The translations under genes were made by a program, and so were the position numbers. A stretch of DNA of 64,000 nucleotides. Source: Deltaproteobacteria bacterium (lineage in GTDB: Bacteria; Myxococcota_A; UBA796; SXON01). The stretch's first letter is position 1. Each line of letters begins with the position of its first letter. Location of the stretch: the NCBI GenBank assembly GCA_947445035.1, contig CANFCK010000005.1:204112-268111 (forward strand), in the 5' to 3' direction. The notes under the pieces are model-generated. The model was not told the origin of the DNA. It saw nothing but the letters and a program-made list of their open reading frames with translations, and did not search any database. Below, one piece after another: positions 35,310 to 43,815 of this stretch.

Positions 35310-35315
35310 TACAGC
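35310..35315 (+). promoter_or_regulatory. -10-like element, leaderless spacing
   Basis: TGATACAGC: TACAGC with an extended TG, ending 7 nt before ATG 35323. Confidence 0.35.
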
Positions 35316-35322
35316 TCTGCTG

Positions 35323-35841
35323 ATGAGCACCTCCGCCTTCTCGGAACGGTTCCCTCGATTCAGCGCCGCGGTCGGCGCCACACATTTGCCGGAGCTGCCG
35401 CCGCTCTTGGCCCGATGGACGCTGGCCGCCGGAGAGTGCGCCACCCGGCAGGACGAGACCGGCGGGGCCCTGGTGTTGGTCGAATCGGGCGAGGCGGAAG
35501 TCTCTGTCCACCGGGGCGGGCGTGACTGGATCGTCGGCCACATCGGCCCCGGCGGGGCCTTCGGCGAGGTGTCGCTAGCGGACGGCGGGCCGCATTCGGC
35601 CACGGTTACGGCCCAGAGCCCGATGTCCCTTTTGGTGCTCGAACGGTCCACGCTCGCGATGATGAAGCGCGACGCTCCGGCCGCGGCCGCCGCGGTCCAA
35701 CGTGCGATCTGCCACACGTTGGCCGACCGCGTTCGGGAGAAGTCCGACCAGGTCGAGGCCAGCGCTACCGGGACCGTGGCCAAAGCCCCCCGCGGAGCGT
35801 TGGCTACGCTCGCCGCCCTCCTCTTCTCAACAGGAGCCTGA
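35323..35841 (+). CDS. Cyclic nucleotide-binding domain protein
   Basis: 172 residues. A single CRP/cNMP beta-barrel domain: GGALVLVESGEAEVSVHRGG, VGHIGPGGAFGEVSLADGG (phosphate-binding cassette GEVSLADGGPHSATV, where the usual family reads GExxL....RxAxV) and VLERSTLAMM. There is no DNA-binding helix-turn-helix. The cassette Arg is replaced by His, so nucleotide binding may be altered or lost. It precedes a second, related protein by one base, and the pair may form a heterodimer. Confidence 0.82.
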   Translation: MSTSAFSERFPRFSAAVGATHLPELPPLLARWTLAAGECATRQDETGGALVLVESGEAEVSVHRGGRDWIVGHIGPGGAFGEVSLADGGPHSATVTAQSPMSLLVLERSTLAMMKRDAPAAAAAVQRAICHTLADRVREKSDQVEASATGTVAKAPRGALATLAALLFSTGA

Positions 35842-35842
35842 G

Positions 35843-36301
35843 ATGACCCTCTCCGCTGCGCTCGGCTCACACCCTGGCTTCAGCCACCTCTCCCCCGACG
35901 ACTTCGAGGCGCTGGCGTACGCCTTCGCGCCACGCTCCCTCCGCGCTGGCGATGTGCTCTTCGAAGAGGGCGACGCCGCGACGGAAGTGGCCATCGTCCT
36001 GTCCGGTGAGCTCGACATGGAACGGGAGCGGGGGCCCCGCACCGTCACCTTCGGACGGACCGGTCCCGGCGCGCTGCTCGGGTTGGTCGCGATTCTCGGC
36101 GGGCGCCGGTCAGCGACCTGTCGCGCGGTCGGCAAGGTAGAGGCGGCCGTCGCCCCTGCCGCAGCCTTTCACCTGCTCCTGGGCGGGCACTCCCCCTTCT
36201 CGCTGGCTGTCCAAGAAGCGCTGGCCTGCCAGCTCGCCGAGGACTTCCGCCGGCTGAGCGACCGTCTGGTCGAAGGGCTCGCCGCCTCGGTTTCCCAGTA
36301 A
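35843..36301 (+). CDS. Second cyclic nucleotide-binding domain protein
   Basis: 152 residues, ATG 35843. Same fold as its upstream neighbour: LSPDDFEALAYAFAPRSLRA, LFEEGDAATEVAIVLSGELD, FGRTGPGALLGLVAILGGRR with SATCRAV. The cassette is GLVAILGGRRSATCRA, which keeps the Arg but lacks the standard Glu. No helix-turn-helix. Likely a sensor or regulator subunit; the partner and ligand are unknown. Confidence 0.8.
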   Translation: MTLSAALGSHPGFSHLSPDDFEALAYAFAPRSLRAGDVLFEEGDAATEVAIVLSGELDMERERGPRTVTFGRTGPGALLGLVAILGGRRSATCRAVGKVEAAVAPAAAFHLLLGGHSPFSLAVQEALACQLAEDFRRLSDRLVEGLAASVSQ

Positions 36302-36309
36302 AAAAGGCG

Positions 36310-37680
36310 TTGAGCTGGATCGTCGCCGCGCTGCTGGCGGGGTGCACCCCGGAGGCCGAGGTCGCGCCCCCTGCGCTCGTCGGCGGCCCGGGCTTGTCGC
36401 TCACCTTTGTCGGAGACGCGCCCCGGAACGTGGTCGTGTACACCGTGGACACCATGCGGCGGGATCGGTTGCCTTGGTACGACTCGCCCCACGACACGGT
36501 GCCTGGCCTCACGGATCGGGCCGCGAACGTGGTCGCAGTGGATCAGGCCTACACCGTCGGTTCGTGGACCGTGCCGTCGACCGCCGCGCAATTCAGTGGC
36601 CTCGATGCCCCGCGCACCGAAATGGTCACGGGCTCTGATGGTGTGCTTCAAAACGGGGCAACGTTGCCCGCCGGCACCGTGGCCGAGATGTTCAAAAGAG
36701 CCGGCTATGCGACGGCGCTCATCACCGGAAATCCGATTGTCTCCGAAGAGCACGGCTTCTGGCAGGGCGTGGACTACGGGGATGTGTGGCTGGGAGACGG
36801 ACCCAACAGCTACGGGGTCGTCGCGGCCGCAGAGGCCTGGGTCGCGGGCCTTCGCGAGGACCAATCGTTTTACCTCCACCTCCAGCCGATGGATGCGCAT
36901 CATCCCTTCGACGGCACCGAGTTCACCGGCACCTTCGTCGACCCTGACGAGCTGCCTTTCGAGCTCGATGCGCCCGGAGAACAGACTGGCCCTGCCCGCC
37001 TCGCCCTCGACGCGCTCGACGGCGACCTCGCAGGACAGGAGGCGATGGTGGCCCGCATCCGGTCCACCTACGACGAGGAAGTCCTGCAAGTCGACCACGC
37101 ACTCGGGTCGCTCCTATCGGCGTTGGAACTGGCGGGACGCCTGGATGACACCCTCGTGGTCTTCACCGCGGATCACGGCGAGTCGTTGGCTGACGGCACG
37201 ACCGGCGCGTGGAGGTTCGGCCACTCCAGGACCGTCTTTCCCGAGCTCGTGCACATTCCGCTGGCCTTCTACAACCCGCGCCTCGTCGGAGGGAGGATCG
37301 AGGACTGCCTCGTCCAGAACGTGGACTGGATGCCGACGGTCGCGTCGTTGGTCGGGGTCCCCCTGCTCGCGGGTGACATCGACGGTCGCGACATGACCCA
37401 GGGCTGCCGGCCATGGGGGGTGTCGAGCACCTACCGGTGGAGCAACATCAAAAGCGAGTCGTCCATCGAGTTCGCGGTCGCGTACGATGGGCGCTCGGCG
37501 GTGCGCGCGACGTGCAGCGAAGCGGCGTACACCTACGCCGCGTACGACCATGGGACGGATCCGAACGAGGCATCGCCGAGGACCGTGGGCGACGTTGCCC
37601 ACGGCAACGAGCTGCACGATATCCTGGCGGTGTACCTTGCCGAAGCAGCGGCCCTCTGGGATGGCGCCGCCTGTCGGTAA
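36310..37680 (+). CDS. Sulfatase-like lipoprotein
   Basis: 456 residues, TTG 36310. It is chosen because it gives a lipoprotein signal (WIVAALLAGC, Cys12). Alkaline-phosphatase-superfamily sulfatase fold: VVVYTVDTMRRD (Asp47 metal ligand), SWTVPS with Thr87 at the nucleophile site, LHLQPMDAHHPF, and TADHGESLADG. No formylglycine Cys/Ser is present. The enzyme may be a phospho- or sulfo-transferase or hydrolase at the cell surface. It follows the two cNMP-binding genes within 8 bp and may be under their control. Confidence 0.85.
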   Translation: MSWIVAALLAGCTPEAEVAPPALVGGPGLSLTFVGDAPRNVVVYTVDTMRRDRLPWYDSPHDTVPGLTDRAANVVAVDQAYTVGSWTVPSTAAQFSGLDAPRTEMVTGSDGVLQNGATLPAGTVAEMFKRAGYATALITGNPIVSEEHGFWQGVDYGDVWLGDGPNSYGVVAAAEAWVAGLREDQSFYLHLQPMDAHHPFDGTEFTGTFVDPDELPFELDAPGEQTGPARLALDALDGDLAGQEAMVARIRSTYDEEVLQVDHALGSLLSALELAGRLDDTLVVFTADHGESLADGTTGAWRFGHSRTVFPELVHIPLAFYNPRLVGGRIEDCLVQNVDWMPTVASLVGVPLLAGDIDGRDMTQGCRPWGVSSTYRWSNIKSESSIEFAVAYDGRSAVRATCSEAAYTYAAYDHGTDPNEASPRTVGDVAHGNELHDILAVYLAEAAALWDGAACR

Positions 37681-37695
37681 CGTGCCGCCCTTGCC

Positions 37696-38418
37696 TCAGA
37701 TCGACTCGCCGAAGACGCGCCGATACAGCTCCCGATAGGTCTCGCTCAGGTCGCCAAGGTCACGACGGAAGACGTCCTTGTCGAGCTTTCGGCCGGTGCC
37801 CCGCTCCCAAAGGCGGCTGCCGTCCGGCGTGATCTCATCGGCGAGCACCACCCGCCCCCCCAACCGACCGAACTCGAGCTTGAAGTCTACGAGATCGACG
37901 CCGAGGTCACCCCAGAACGCCAGAAGCATGTCGTTCACCGACAACGAATACTCACGCATCGCGACAAGTTCCCACCCGTGGGCGTAGCCCATGAGCACCG
38001 CCCCTTCTTCGTTGATCTGCGGGTCATTGAGGGCGTCGGACTTGTAGAAGTGCTCGACCAGCGGGCGGGCGAGCCGCTGACCCTCGGGCTGGCCCAGCCG
38101 TTTGGCCAACGAACCCGCCACGACGTTGCGGACCACGACCTCCACCGGGATGATCTCGACGCGATGGCAGAGCTGATCCCGCGGCGCCGTCTGGCGGATG
38201 AACGCGGTAGGGATGCCCAGCGCCGCGACCTTGTCCATGAAAAAGGCGCTGATGCGGCAGTTGATGACGCCCTTGTCGGCGATGCTCGCCTTCTTGACAC
38301 CGTTGAACGCGGTGGCGTCGTCCTTGTAGTGGATGACCACCTGGTCGGGGGCGTCGGCGGCGTAGACCTGCTTGGCCTTGCCTTCGTAGAGGAGACGTTC
38401 GGCGGGGGGCGTGCTCAT
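37696..38418 (-). CDS. purC: SAICAR synthase PurC
   Basis: 240 residues from ATG 38418. Purine biosynthesis: ligates CAIR and aspartate with ATP. Seen: LLYEGKAKQVYAADAPDQVV, HYKDDATAFNG, FIRQTAPRDQLCHRVEIIPV with VVVRNVVAGSL, VDFKLEFGR and LADEITPDGSRLWE. All active-site blocks are intact and the length is typical. Divergent from the hydrolase at 38465; both starts have a nearby -10-like element. Confidence 0.96.
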   Translation of the reverse strand: MSTPPAERLLYEGKAKQVYAADAPDQVVIHYKDDATAFNGVKKASIADKGVINCRISAFFMDKVAALGIPTAFIRQTAPRDQLCHRVEIIPVEVVVRNVVAGSLAKRLGQPEGQRLARPLVEHFYKSDALNDPQINEEGAVLMGYAHGWELVAMREYSLSVNDMLLAFWGDLGVDLVDFKLEFGRLGGRVVLADEITPDGSRLWERGTGRKLDKDVFRRDLGDLSETYRELYRRVFGESI

Positions 38419-38423
38419 TGCAG

Positions 38424-38429
38424 CGGGTA
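38424..38429 (-). promoter_or_regulatory. -10-like element, leaderless spacing (purC)
   Basis: GATACCCG: TACCCG ends 5 nt before ATG 38418. It is the same octamer as upstream of the gene at 1867. Confidence 0.4.
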
Positions 38430-38450
38430 TCGTCGGGCTGGGCGCCGGGC

Positions 38451-38456
38451 TACGCT
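38451..38456 (+). promoter_or_regulatory. -10-like element (large hydrolase)
   Basis: GCTACGCT: TACGCT with terminal T, 8 nt before ATG 38465. Confidence 0.4.
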
Positions 38457-38464
38457 GCCGATCG

Positions 38465-40294
38465 ATGTTCACGCTGCTCCAGGCCTGTTTGTCCGCCGGC
38501 GACGCGCTCCCTCCCGAAGGCGGGGTCGCACCGGTGCTGACCGGCGAAGGGTTCTGGGACCGGCCCTTCCCATCGGACGACCGCCTTGTGGACGGCCATC
38601 CTTCGTTGGCAGGCTTCCCCGGTGGCGACACGGTCCCGATCTTCGCGACCTACCTGGCCCTGGCGCCCACCCTCGACGGGTGGGGGACCAACAGCCCGAT
38701 CTACGTGCGATTCTCCGAAACGCCCGACGCGAGTCTGGCCCCCTCCCCCGCCCAAAGCATCGAGCCCGACTCGCCGATCCTGCTCCTGGACGTCGACCCC
38801 ACGAGCCCCCACCGCGGCGAGGCCATCCCCGTCGTGACCACGCTCCACGAGGTGGCCGACGCCTACACCGCGGACAACCTCCTGGCCGTGGCGCCCCTGC
38901 TGGGATTTCCGCTGCGTCCGCACACGCGATACGCGCTGGTCCTGCGGCCGCCCTATGCCGCGATCGGCCAGATGCCGTCGGCTTGGGAGGAGCAGGAGGC
39001 GTGGGCGGACGTGGCCGGAACGCTCACGACGCTCGGCATCCCGGCCAGCCACGTCGCGGCCGCGACAGTCTTCACGACCCAGGACCCCGTGCGCGAGCTA
39101 GCGAGCATCGCTTGGGCCATCCAGTCCGGTCGCATCGGGCGCCCGGTGTGGGAGCCGACGCTCACGCTGCGCGAAGACGTCGAGGGGCACCTGCTCTACG
39201 AGGGCTACGTCACCGTGCCGGTCTGGCAGGCGGGCGAGCGTCCGTATCGGGACACTGGCGGCGGTTTTGTGTTCGACGCGTTCGGGCGGCCGGAGGTCCA
39301 AGCGTGGGAGCGCGTGCGCTTTGCGCTCACCGTCCCCGACGGCGACCTGCCCGCGGCGGGGGTTCCACTGGTGGTATACAGCCACGGAACCGGCGGCGAC
39401 CATCTGAGCTTCGCGTCCGGGTCCGAGTCCGAAGGGCCGGCCATGGCCTATCGCGACGTGGCGATGTTCGGGATCGCCCAGCCGCTGCACGGCGATCGCG
39501 CGACGCCGGATACCAGCCCGGAGTTCGATACCTTCAACTACGCCAACCCCGAAGCCGGCCGCACCAGCTTTCGCCAGGGCGCCGCCGACCAGATCTGGCT
39601 GGCAAGTCGGCTCGCCGAGGACGGCGTGGGTTTTGAATTCGAGGGGGATCGCATCGAGATCGACCATGCCCATCTTTCGTTTTTCGGGCACAGCCAAGGG
39701 GCGATGGTCGGCGCGCTCGGAGCAAGCTGGCTTGGCAACGACGTCGTCGCGGTCGGCCTTTCAGCGGCAGGCGGGGGTACCGCAGCCAGCGCCATCGCCA
39801 AGGTGGATCCGATCGCGATCGAGCCGCTCTTGGCCATCGCGGTTGGGCTCGAATCCGGGACACTTACGACGTTGCACCCGGTGATGATGTTGGTGCAGAT
39901 GCTCAGCGAAGTCACCGACCCCCTCAACTACAGCCCCTACTGGTTCGACGAAGAGCCGCCATGGCCCGCCCGCCCCGTGTCCATCCTGATGACGGAAGGC
40001 CTACAAGACACCTACACGCCGCCGGTCAGCATCGAAGCGCTCGCGACGTCTGGCCGGCTGCCGATCGTGGGCAGCATGCGCGCGGAGCCCCCCGGGTTCC
40101 ACCTCCGCGACCTCGGTCAAGAGTCACTCCCGGCCCGAGACAACGTGGCCGGATGGGACGGCACATTCGTCACCGCCGGCCTGGGCCAGTTCTCGGACCA
40201 GGGGCACTTCGCGATCTACGACGATCGGGACGCGATGGCCCTGTACAGGGACTACCTGGAAAGCGCGGCGGCCGGCGCGCCGGTGCTCAAGTGA
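38465..40294 (+). CDS. Large alpha/beta hydrolase, probably lipoprotein
   Basis: 609 residues. The N-terminus MFTLLQACLSAG has a minimal lipobox (LLQAC). An N-terminal beta-rich region (~20-290) precedes an alpha/beta hydrolase domain: VPLVVYSHGTGG, nucleophile in SFFGHSQGAMVG, acid in LMTEGLQDTYTP and His in SDQGHFAIY. The layout (unknown N-domain with C-terminal lipase-like domain) is common among secreted Myxococcota hydrolases. The substrate is unknown. It overlaps the CoaC gene by GTGA. Confidence 0.8.
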   Translation: MFTLLQACLSAGDALPPEGGVAPVLTGEGFWDRPFPSDDRLVDGHPSLAGFPGGDTVPIFATYLALAPTLDGWGTNSPIYVRFSETPDASLAPSPAQSIEPDSPILLLDVDPTSPHRGEAIPVVTTLHEVADAYTADNLLAVAPLLGFPLRPHTRYALVLRPPYAAIGQMPSAWEEQEAWADVAGTLTTLGIPASHVAAATVFTTQDPVRELASIAWAIQSGRIGRPVWEPTLTLREDVEGHLLYEGYVTVPVWQAGERPYRDTGGGFVFDAFGRPEVQAWERVRFALTVPDGDLPAAGVPLVVYSHGTGGDHLSFASGSESEGPAMAYRDVAMFGIAQPLHGDRATPDTSPEFDTFNYANPEAGRTSFRQGAADQIWLASRLAEDGVGFEFEGDRIEIDHAHLSFFGHSQGAMVGALGASWLGNDVVAVGLSAAGGGTAASAIAKVDPIAIEPLLAIAVGLESGTLTTLHPVMMLVQMLSEVTDPLNYSPYWFDEEPPWPARPVSILMTEGLQDTYTPPVSIEALATSGRLPIVGSMRAEPPGFHLRDLGQESLPARDNVAGWDGTFVTAGLGQFSDQGHFAIYDDRDAMALYRDYLESAAAGAPVLK

Positions 40295-40818
40295 ACGTCT
40301 TGCTCGGCGTCACCGGCGGCATTGCCGCCTACCGGGGTTGCGAGCTTGTCTCGCTGGCGCTCAAGCGCGGCCACGCGGTTCGGGTGATCATGACCGCCAA
40401 CGCCCAACGCTTCGTGGGACTGACCAGCTTCGAGGCCCTCTCCGGGCAGCCGGTGATGACCGACACCTTCGCCGATCCGCTCGGCCACATCCAATGGGCA
40501 AAGTGGGCAACCGTGGCGGCCGTGGCGCCGGCCAGCGCCAACGTCATCGGGAAGCTGGCGTGCGGGCTGGCGGATGACGCGCTGACGACGACGTTGATGG
40601 CGCTGCCGCGGGGGCGCCGCGTGGTCGTGGCACCGGCGATGAACACCGAGATGTGGCTCAACCCCGTGGTCGAGCGCAACTTGCGCTGGCTCGGGGAGCT
40701 CGGCCGCTACGACATCGTCGCGCCGACGGAAAAGCGCCTGGCTTGCGGAGACGTCGGTCCCGGCGGCCTTGCGGAGCCGGCGGATGTTTTGGCGGCGATT
40801 GAGGCCGGGGGGGGGTAG
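40291..40818 (+). CDS. Stand-alone phosphopantothenoylcysteine decarboxylase (CoaC-type flavoprotein)
   Basis: 175 residues, GTG overlapping the previous stop. FMN-dependent decarboxylase fold: NVLLGVTGGIAAYRGCELVS, active-site His in LGHIQWAKW, VAPAMNTEMW, and the substrate-clamp motif KRLACGDVGPGGLAEP. In most bacteria this domain is the first half of a CoaBC fusion; here it ends without the CoaB half. CoaD is also in this window (48595-49077). Coenzyme A synthesis is likely, with a separate CoaB elsewhere. Confidence 0.85.
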   Translation: MNVLLGVTGGIAAYRGCELVSLALKRGHAVRVIMTANAQRFVGLTSFEALSGQPVMTDTFADPLGHIQWAKWATVAAVAPASANVIGKLACGLADDALTTTLMALPRGRRVVVAPAMNTEMWLNPVVERNLRWLGELGRYDIVAPTEKRLACGDVGPGGLAEPADVLAAIEAGGG

Positions 40819-40879
40819 GCGGGGAAGTTCTTGCACCCCCTTTGCACACCCTCGCCCGGCGGTCGTCAAAACCCCCGCC

Positions 40880-40885
40880 TACACT
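40880..40885 (+). promoter_or_regulatory. -10-like element, leaderless spacing
   Basis: TACACT with terminal T, ending 6 nt before ATG 40892. Confidence 0.45.
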
Positions 40886-40891
40886 CCGAAG

Positions 40892-42010
40892 ATGTCCACC
40901 TCCCCTCGCCTCCTCTTCGTCGTCAGCGCCCTCGTCCTCGGCGGCGCGGGATTCGCCGCAGCTGCAACACGCGAGCCCCCCCCCGCAGACACGGTCACCC
41001 TCCAGGCCGAAGGCGTCGCCGACTGGCTGAAAGCGGGCGCGCCAACAGGAAAGTTCAGCACCGGGAGCGAGCTGTTCGACGCCGAGTGGCACTTTGGCAC
41101 GTGGCAGATGGCGGGGCTCGGCCTCGCACAGCACGCGGCGACCCACCCCGACGCCCGCACCCTGGATCTGGGCAGGATGGACCTGTGTATCGAACGCCTC
41201 TTCTCCACCGAGGCTCGCGCATTCGACAAGACCTCGTGGGGCGTGGACCCGCTGGATGCGCTCGATGACCCGCGCGGGCACATGGCCTGGCTGGGCTACA
41301 CCAATCTCGTGTTGTCGGCGCGGCGAGCCCTCGACCCGCAAGGTCCCTGGGCCCAGGAGAACGACGCCCTCAGCGCTGCGCTGACCCGACGTTTCGAGGC
41401 CGAGTTGGCGCCTGAGACCTACCCGGGCGAACGCTACCCGGTGGACATGGCGGCCGGCGCCGCCTCGCTCATGCTGAGGGCTCGCACCCTCGGTCAGCCG
41501 CCTCCCACGGTACTCACAGCATGGACAAGCGCTCTATGCTCACGATGGCTCGTTGACGGCGTACTGGTCCAGTCGGTCGCGCGCGACGGCTCCGCTGCCG
41601 ACAAGCCGCGGGGCAGCGGCAGCTTTTTGGCCGCGTGGTTCTTGTCGTGGGGCGACCCTGCCCTGGGCGCGGAGCTGTACCGGGGCGCGAGTGCGCGCTT
41701 GTTCACCACCCTGGGGCCGATGGGGGCGATGCGCGAGTACGCCCCGGGTGTCGATGGCGGCGGCGACATCGACTCGGGGCCGATCGTCGCCGGCATGGGT
41801 GTCAGCGCCACCGGCTTCGCGATCGGCGCAGCTCTGGCCAGCGGCGACGAGGCCACCGCAGCCAGCCTCACCGCTACCGCCACCTTCGTCGGCCGCCCCG
41901 TCGACAACGATGGCGCCCGCCATTGGGCGACCGGCGCGGCCCTTGGCGGGGCACCGCTGGCGGACGCGATTCTGTTCGCGATGATGGCGACGCCAGACCG
42001 GTCCCGCTGA
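40892..42010 (+). CDS. Secreted protein, helical toroid-like
   Basis: 372 residues with a clear signal peptide (LLFVVSALVLGGAGFAAAA). The mature part is helical, with a repeat-like spacing of hydrophobic helices and conserved-looking loops WHFGTWQMAGLGLAQ and GGGDIDSGPIVAGMGVSATG. The DIDSGP loop and helix pairs recall (alpha/alpha)6 barrels such as glycosidases or linalool dehydratase-like enzymes. This is a resemblance, not an identification. Function unknown. Confidence 0.65.
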   Translation: MSTSPRLLFVVSALVLGGAGFAAAATREPPPADTVTLQAEGVADWLKAGAPTGKFSTGSELFDAEWHFGTWQMAGLGLAQHAATHPDARTLDLGRMDLCIERLFSTEARAFDKTSWGVDPLDALDDPRGHMAWLGYTNLVLSARRALDPQGPWAQENDALSAALTRRFEAELAPETYPGERYPVDMAAGAASLMLRARTLGQPPPTVLTAWTSALCSRWLVDGVLVQSVARDGSAADKPRGSGSFLAAWFLSWGDPALGAELYRGASARLFTTLGPMGAMREYAPGVDGGGDIDSGPIVAGMGVSATGFAIGAALASGDEATAASLTATATFVGRPVDNDGARHWATGAALGGAPLADAILFAMMATPDRSR

Positions 42011-42012
42011 CG

Positions 42013-42567
42013 CTACTTCCACTTCAACATGTTCAGGTCCTGCCAGAGGCTCGCCTCTTCGGCGTCGGCCTCGGCCAAGAAGCTCACCCGGACGTAATCG
42101 CGCTTGTCCATCGTCGGGACGGTCGCCTCGGGGATTCCCAAGCCGGCGAGCGCATCGCGAAACGCGGGGTCATCTGGCGAAGCGTACAAGAGCCCCAACT
42201 CGTCCAGGATGACGGTCTCACCGAGTTCGCCGCGAAGCCATATCTGGTGGCGACCGTCACTCCACATCAGGTTCTGTCGCGACTCCATCGCCGCGCGCAC
42301 CCTCGCCGCGGTCAGGCCCATCGCGACGCGCCCTTGGGGTGCCGGGAGCTGCCCACTGGCGCGGTCGGTGAGCTGGACGTAGCGCAGCCCCAACGGCGCG
42401 GTGAGAGCGGCCAAAAGGGTGAGGTGGGTGGCCTGGAGTTCGCCCGGGGGGACGCTGATCACCAGCCGGGTATGCCCGTCCGGGAACGTCTCCAGGCGCC
42501 ACGCTTTGGGGGGGACAAAGCCGTCGGGCTCGCCCGCTGCGGTTACCGATTGGGCCTTTTCGATCAT
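42013..42567 (-). CDS. Hypothetical protein
   Basis: 184 residues, not recognised. No signal or membrane segment. The middle has two beta-hairpin-like stretches (HTRLVISVPPGELQATHLTL and NLMWSDGRHQIWLRGELGET) and a conserved-looking C-terminus (KRDYVRVSFLAEADAEEASL with WQDL). It starts 2 bp from the secreted protein on the other strand and carries its own -10-like element. Probably a cytoplasmic protein of unknown role. Confidence 0.6.
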   Translation of the reverse strand: MIEKAQSVTAAGEPDGFVPPKAWRLETFPDGHTRLVISVPPGELQATHLTLLAALTAPLGLRYVQLTDRASGQLPAPQGRVAMGLTAARVRAAMESRQNLMWSDGRHQIWLRGELGETVILDELGLLYASPDDPAFRDALAGLGIPEATVPTMDKRDYVRVSFLAEADAEEASLWQDLNMLKWK

Positions 42568-42573
42568 CGGCGG

Positions 42574-42579
42574 CGGCTA
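42574..42579 (-). promoter_or_regulatory. -10-like element, leaderless spacing
   Basis: GTTAGCCG: TAGCCG ends 6 nt before ATG 42567. Confidence 0.3.
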
Positions 42580-42651
42580 ACATCTATCCCACGGGGAACT
42601 TCTAGCGCCGCCTGACTTGACGAACGCGCCGATCGGCGGCACCTTCGCCGC

Positions 42652-43788
42652 GTGTTTCCATCGTCGTACCGCATCCGCGACTTGCTCATCGAGCCCAACC
42701 TGGTCTTGGCGCCGATGGAGGGCGTCACCGACCTGATGTTCCGGCGCCTGGTTCGGAGCATCGGCGGCGTGGGAATGACCACGACGGAGTTCATCGCGGG
42801 CGAGGCGCTGCGTCGCGGTGTGGCGCGCGCAGAGATGATGGCGCGCTTCGATCCCGACGAAAACCCCGTCGCCATTCAGATCTACGGCGCCAAAGCCTCG
42901 TCCATGGCCGAGGCCGCGCGGGCGATTCAAGACGCCGGCGCGCACGTCGTCGACCTGAACTACGGCTGCCCCAGCAAGAAGGTGTGCGCGCACAGCGGGG
43001 GAAGCTCGCTGCTCCGCGAGCCCGTTCTCGCCAGGGAGATCGTGCGTGCCGTGCGCGCTGCGGTGACGATTCCTCTCACTGTGAAGATGCGCTGCGGTTT
43101 TGATGCTCACCAGCGAAATGCCCCGCTGGTGGCGCGGATGTGTGAGGAAGAAGGTGTGGAAAGCCTTGTCCTCCACTGGCGCACCCGCGCCGATCTGTAC
43201 GGCGGCACCCGCGCTGTCGACAAGATCGCCGAGACCAAGTCTCGCGTGAAAATCCCCGTGATCGGCAACGGCGACATTGTCGACGTGGCCTCGGCGGAAG
43301 CGATGTTCCGCGACACCGGCGTGGACGGGTTGATGATCGGCCGGGGAGCGATCAAGAACCCGTGGATTTTCAAGCAGCTTCGCGCCCACTTTGCCGGCCT
43401 GCCCGAGGTGGTCGTCGATGCGGCTGAAAAGCACAGGGTGCTCCTCATCTACTTCGACAGCCTCCGCGGGGAGTTCCGCAACGACCATGGGGTGCTGGGC
43501 CGGATGAAGAAGATCGCCAACTACTTCACGCACGGCCTGCCCTACGGAAGTGACCTGAGGTTGGCGTTCTTGCGAAGCCAGAACATCGACGAGGCCATCG
43601 GGCACACCAATCGGTACTTCGGCTGGCTGGCCGAGGAAGAGTCGCGGCGGGAGCGCCCGTTCTCACTGCAAAGTCCACAGCCCAAGAATCTGCCCGCGGG
43701 CGCAGACCAGACCGCCGCCTGGGCGGCGGAGCGGCTGGCGCCGGTACAGGGACCACCGCTGAGTCCGAGCCCCTTCCCGCCGTCCTGA
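42652..43788 (+). CDS. tRNA-dihydrouridine synthase (Dus family)
   Basis: 378 residues, GTG start. Reduces uridine in tRNA using FMN and NADPH. TIM-barrel motifs: LAPMEGVTDLMFR, VAIQIYGAKASSM, catalytic Cys106 in VVDLNYGCPSKKVC, VKMRCGFD, LVLHWRTRADLYGG, VIGNGDIVD and MIGRGAIKNPW. It is closest to DusB by its NYGCPSKKV block. A C-terminal tail of ~50 residues is Pro/Ala-rich. Confidence 0.9.
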   Translation: MFPSSYRIRDLLIEPNLVLAPMEGVTDLMFRRLVRSIGGVGMTTTEFIAGEALRRGVARAEMMARFDPDENPVAIQIYGAKASSMAEAARAIQDAGAHVVDLNYGCPSKKVCAHSGGSSLLREPVLAREIVRAVRAAVTIPLTVKMRCGFDAHQRNAPLVARMCEEEGVESLVLHWRTRADLYGGTRAVDKIAETKSRVKIPVIGNGDIVDVASAEAMFRDTGVDGLMIGRGAIKNPWIFKQLRAHFAGLPEVVVDAAEKHRVLLIYFDSLRGEFRNDHGVLGRMKKIANYFTHGLPYGSDLRLAFLRSQNIDEAIGHTNRYFGWLAEEESRRERPFSLQSPQPKNLPAGADQTAAWAAERLAPVQGPPLSPSPFPPS

Positions 43789-43802
43789 GGGCGGGCTCGG
43801 GT

Positions 43803-43808
43803 TAGATC
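43803..43808 (+). promoter_or_regulatory. -10-like element, leaderless spacing
   Basis: GTTAGATC: TAGATC ends 7 nt before ATG 43816. Confidence 0.3.
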
Positions 43809-43815
43809 GCGGGCC

